Origin: an uncultured Prevotellaceae bacterium | Lineage (GTDB): Bacteria > Bacteroidota > Bacteroidia > Bacteroidales > Bacteroidaceae | Assembly (NCBI GenBank): GCA_945787625.1 | Contig: CALZJL010000085.1 | Coordinates: 1 to 5,780 of the forward strand | DNA length: 5,780 nucleotides | Direction of reading: 5' to 3' | Shown here: piece after piece, positions 5,012 to 5,780 of the stretch | Numbering within the stretch: position 1 is the stretch's first letter | How the letters are laid out: each line of letters begins with the position of its first letter | The notes under the pieces: generated by a model | Database searches by the model: none | Seen by the model: the letters and a program-made list of their open reading frames with translations, nothing else | Told to the model about the DNA's origin: nothing | Position numbers and translations under genes: made by a program

Positions 5012-5055
5012 CAATGTTCGGCAATCAAAACATACCAACCCCAAACGATAATCTT

Positions 5056-5082
5056 AGGGCATATCAGATTTTGATATGCCCT
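5056..5082. promoter_or_regulatory. Perfect 11-bp hairpin just before the 5094 gene
   Basis: AGGGCATATCA (5056-5066), loop GATTT, TGATATGCCCT (5072-5082): a perfect inverted repeat. The following bases ATTTCTGT are only weakly T-rich, so an intrinsic terminator is possible but not strong. Its foot is 11 bases from ATG 5094, close enough to affect translation initiation or to serve as an operator. Confidence 0.6.
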
Positions 5083-5093
5083 ATTTCTGTGCC

Positions 5094-5597
5094 ATGAAAT
5101 ACAGCAGACCAAGTTTTCCCTCCGAAATGCGTATCGACGTTCCAGAGGAGTACACCGACAGACTCCTCATCGGAGACACCGTGTTAGTCAGAATCAAAGA
5201 CATAGTAGACATAACGACAGGAGTCAGGCGCATCAACTTCACCATAAGCGAGTTCATTCGCACCGTAGGCCATACAGACGAGCCCCACGACGCAAGGCCG
5301 CCAGTCCTGCTGCTACAGCCAGCACTGGAGCACACCAGCGTCCCCAACCAGAAATTGCTCGACGAACTGCAACCATTGTTTCGCAACGCAAACGATGCCA
5401 TGGAGTTTCTTGTCAGGATACACGATGCAGACAATCCTCGAATCACAGATATAGTCAACGAATTCGCAGCCAACAGATGTTTCAGAGCCTCCTCGCGCTC
5501 TATCGACTTGTATCGCATACTCCGCAAACATGTAGTTTATACCGCTTCACGACAAAACTGGAATTATCGTGTAAAATGGAAAAGGTCTTGTTTTTAG
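5094..5597 (+). CDS. Unrecognised 167-residue protein
   Basis: I do not recognise a family. The likely start is ATG 5094 (MKYSRPSFPSEMRI); the in-frame ATG at 5076 lies in the 3' arm of a perfect hairpin. No signal peptide or membrane helix is visible, so it is probably cytoplasmic. The N-terminal half (about 12-60) looks like beta strands: MRIDVPEEY, RLLIGDTVLVRIKDIVDI, RRINFTISEFIRT. A proline-rich linker follows (PHDARPPVLLLQP, near 70-80), then a helical, charged C-terminal half with LLDELQPLFRNANDAMEFLVRI (about 95-116) and a basic end (RQNWNYRVKWKRSCF). The last residues after about NYRVKW may be read-through after damage, since the same frame reopens beyond three stops (5613-5750). Codon use and base composition resemble the core genes on the left. 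It could be an accessory or mobile-element gene; confidence is in coding, not function. Confidence 0.6.
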   Translation: MKYSRPSFPSEMRIDVPEEYTDRLLIGDTVLVRIKDIVDITTGVRRINFTISEFIRTVGHTDEPHDARPPVLLLQPALEHTSVPNQKLLDELQPLFRNANDAMEFLVRIHDADNPRITDIVNEFAANRCFRASSRSIDLYRILRKHVVYTASRQNWNYRVKWKRSCF

Positions 5598-5612
5598 TTG
5601 TGAGATATGTGA

Positions 5613-5753
5613 TTTTTATACAACAAAGTCCAGTTTTGTTTTGCTCTCTCGGGAAATATTCTTACCTTTACCACAGAATTCCGTCGCCACTGGGGTGGTG
5701 TATGGAAAGACTTTACCGAAAAAGGTGTTATTGAAATTACTAATCTATTATGA
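5613..5753 (+). other. Start-less 46-codon open stretch in the same frame as the 5094 gene
   Basis: After stops at 5595, 5601 and 5610 the frame of the 5094 gene stays open to TGA 5751-5753, reading FLYNKVQFCFALSGN... and RRHWGGVWKDFTEKGVIEI near its end, a protein-like composition. No start codon occurs in it. Its stop overlaps the ATG of the last gene (ATGA). It may be a broken 3' coding end or chance, and a promoter lies inside it. Confidence 0.3.
5640..5670 (+). promoter_or_regulatory. Bacteroidetes-type promoter before the right-edge gene
   Basis: TTTG at 5640-5643, a 19-bp spacer, then TACCTTTA at 5663-5670, one base off the TAnnTTTG consensus. Transcription would begin near 5676 and give a leader of about 70 bases to ATG 5750. 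Confidence 0.55.
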
Positions 5754-5780
5754 AACACTTGATAATACTACTCATTATTC
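5750..5780 (+). CDS. Start of a gene with signal-peptide-like N-terminus (3' part outside window)
   Basis: ATG 5750 opens MKHLIILLII and runs off the window after ten full codons. The basic residue pair followed by a run of leucine and isoleucine is typical of an export signal or a membrane anchor, so an envelope or secreted product is likely. The promoter at 5640-5670 supports the start. Nothing further can be said of its identity. Confidence 0.5.
   Translation, partial: MKHLIILLII

Noticed and set aside
5076..5093. ATG 5076 as start of the unknown gene
   Set aside because: It lies in the 3' arm of a perfect hairpin; ATG 5094 is free and gives a plausible N-terminus. Not fully excluded.
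5477..5734. 85-codon plus-strand frame overlapping the unknown gene's end
   Set aside because: It overlaps out of frame by more than 100 bases with the better ORF and has no recognisable features.
1..5780. tRNA or rRNA genes
   Set aside because: No tRNA cloverleaf pattern (such as GTTCGAxTC with a matching acceptor stem) or rRNA motif was recognised on either strand by eye.

Overview
The window looks like a chromosomal segment of a Bacteroidales bacterium, most likely Prevotella or Bacteroides-like. The evidence is a SlyD-type FKBP, a secreted GHL10 (DUF187) glycosidase-like protein, a Porin_O_P outer-membrane porin, DUF3791/DUF3990 small genes, a 'smalltalk'-type peptide, and promoters of the Bacteroidetes form (TTTG, about 19-21 bp, TAnnTTTG) with little Shine-Dalgarno signal. 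No species can be named from sequence reading alone.

Left part (1-3205) is ordinary, well-packed core sequence. A partial SlyD-like prolyl isomerase (minus) is divergent from a secreted GHL10 family protein (plus). That gene converges, 13 bp apart, on a phosphate-selective-type porin (minus) with its own promoter at 3198-3229.

Middle part (3209-4172) is a scar. The porin's first 80-odd coding bases and its upstream region occur twice, at 3075-3318 and 3987-4172. The second copy is the decapitated remnant of a paralogous porin: its body is gone and a 58-bp deletion between two A-tracts removed its start codon and -7 box. Between the copies sits an AT-rich, plus-strand cassette of DUF3791, DUF3990 and a second DUF3791-like gene. 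All three are joined by ATGA stop/start overlaps, but the DUF3990 gene has an apparent in-frame internal deletion that leaves about 12 N-terminal and 23 C-terminal residues. The last gene now runs into the antisense of the porin remnant for its final 14 codons. If DUF3990 is the ADP-ribosyltransferase-like effector of these cassettes, as recalled from family knowledge, this is a disarmed toxin-antitoxin-like locus.

Right-middle part (4183-5082) is non-coding-rich and repeat-dense. It has three copies of a roughly 30-50 bp G-tract repeat, two of them arranged as a near-symmetric 180-bp palindrome centred near 4921. It also has an 8-bp AACCTYAN tandem array, an unlisted 31-residue smalltalk-type membrane peptide gene (minus) and a start-less helix-turn-helix-like fragment (plus).

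Right end (5083-5780) holds an unrecognised 167-residue protein behind an 11-bp perfect hairpin, a 46-codon start-less open stretch, a good Bacteroidetes promoter, and the first codons of a gene with a signal-peptide-like N-terminus running off the window.
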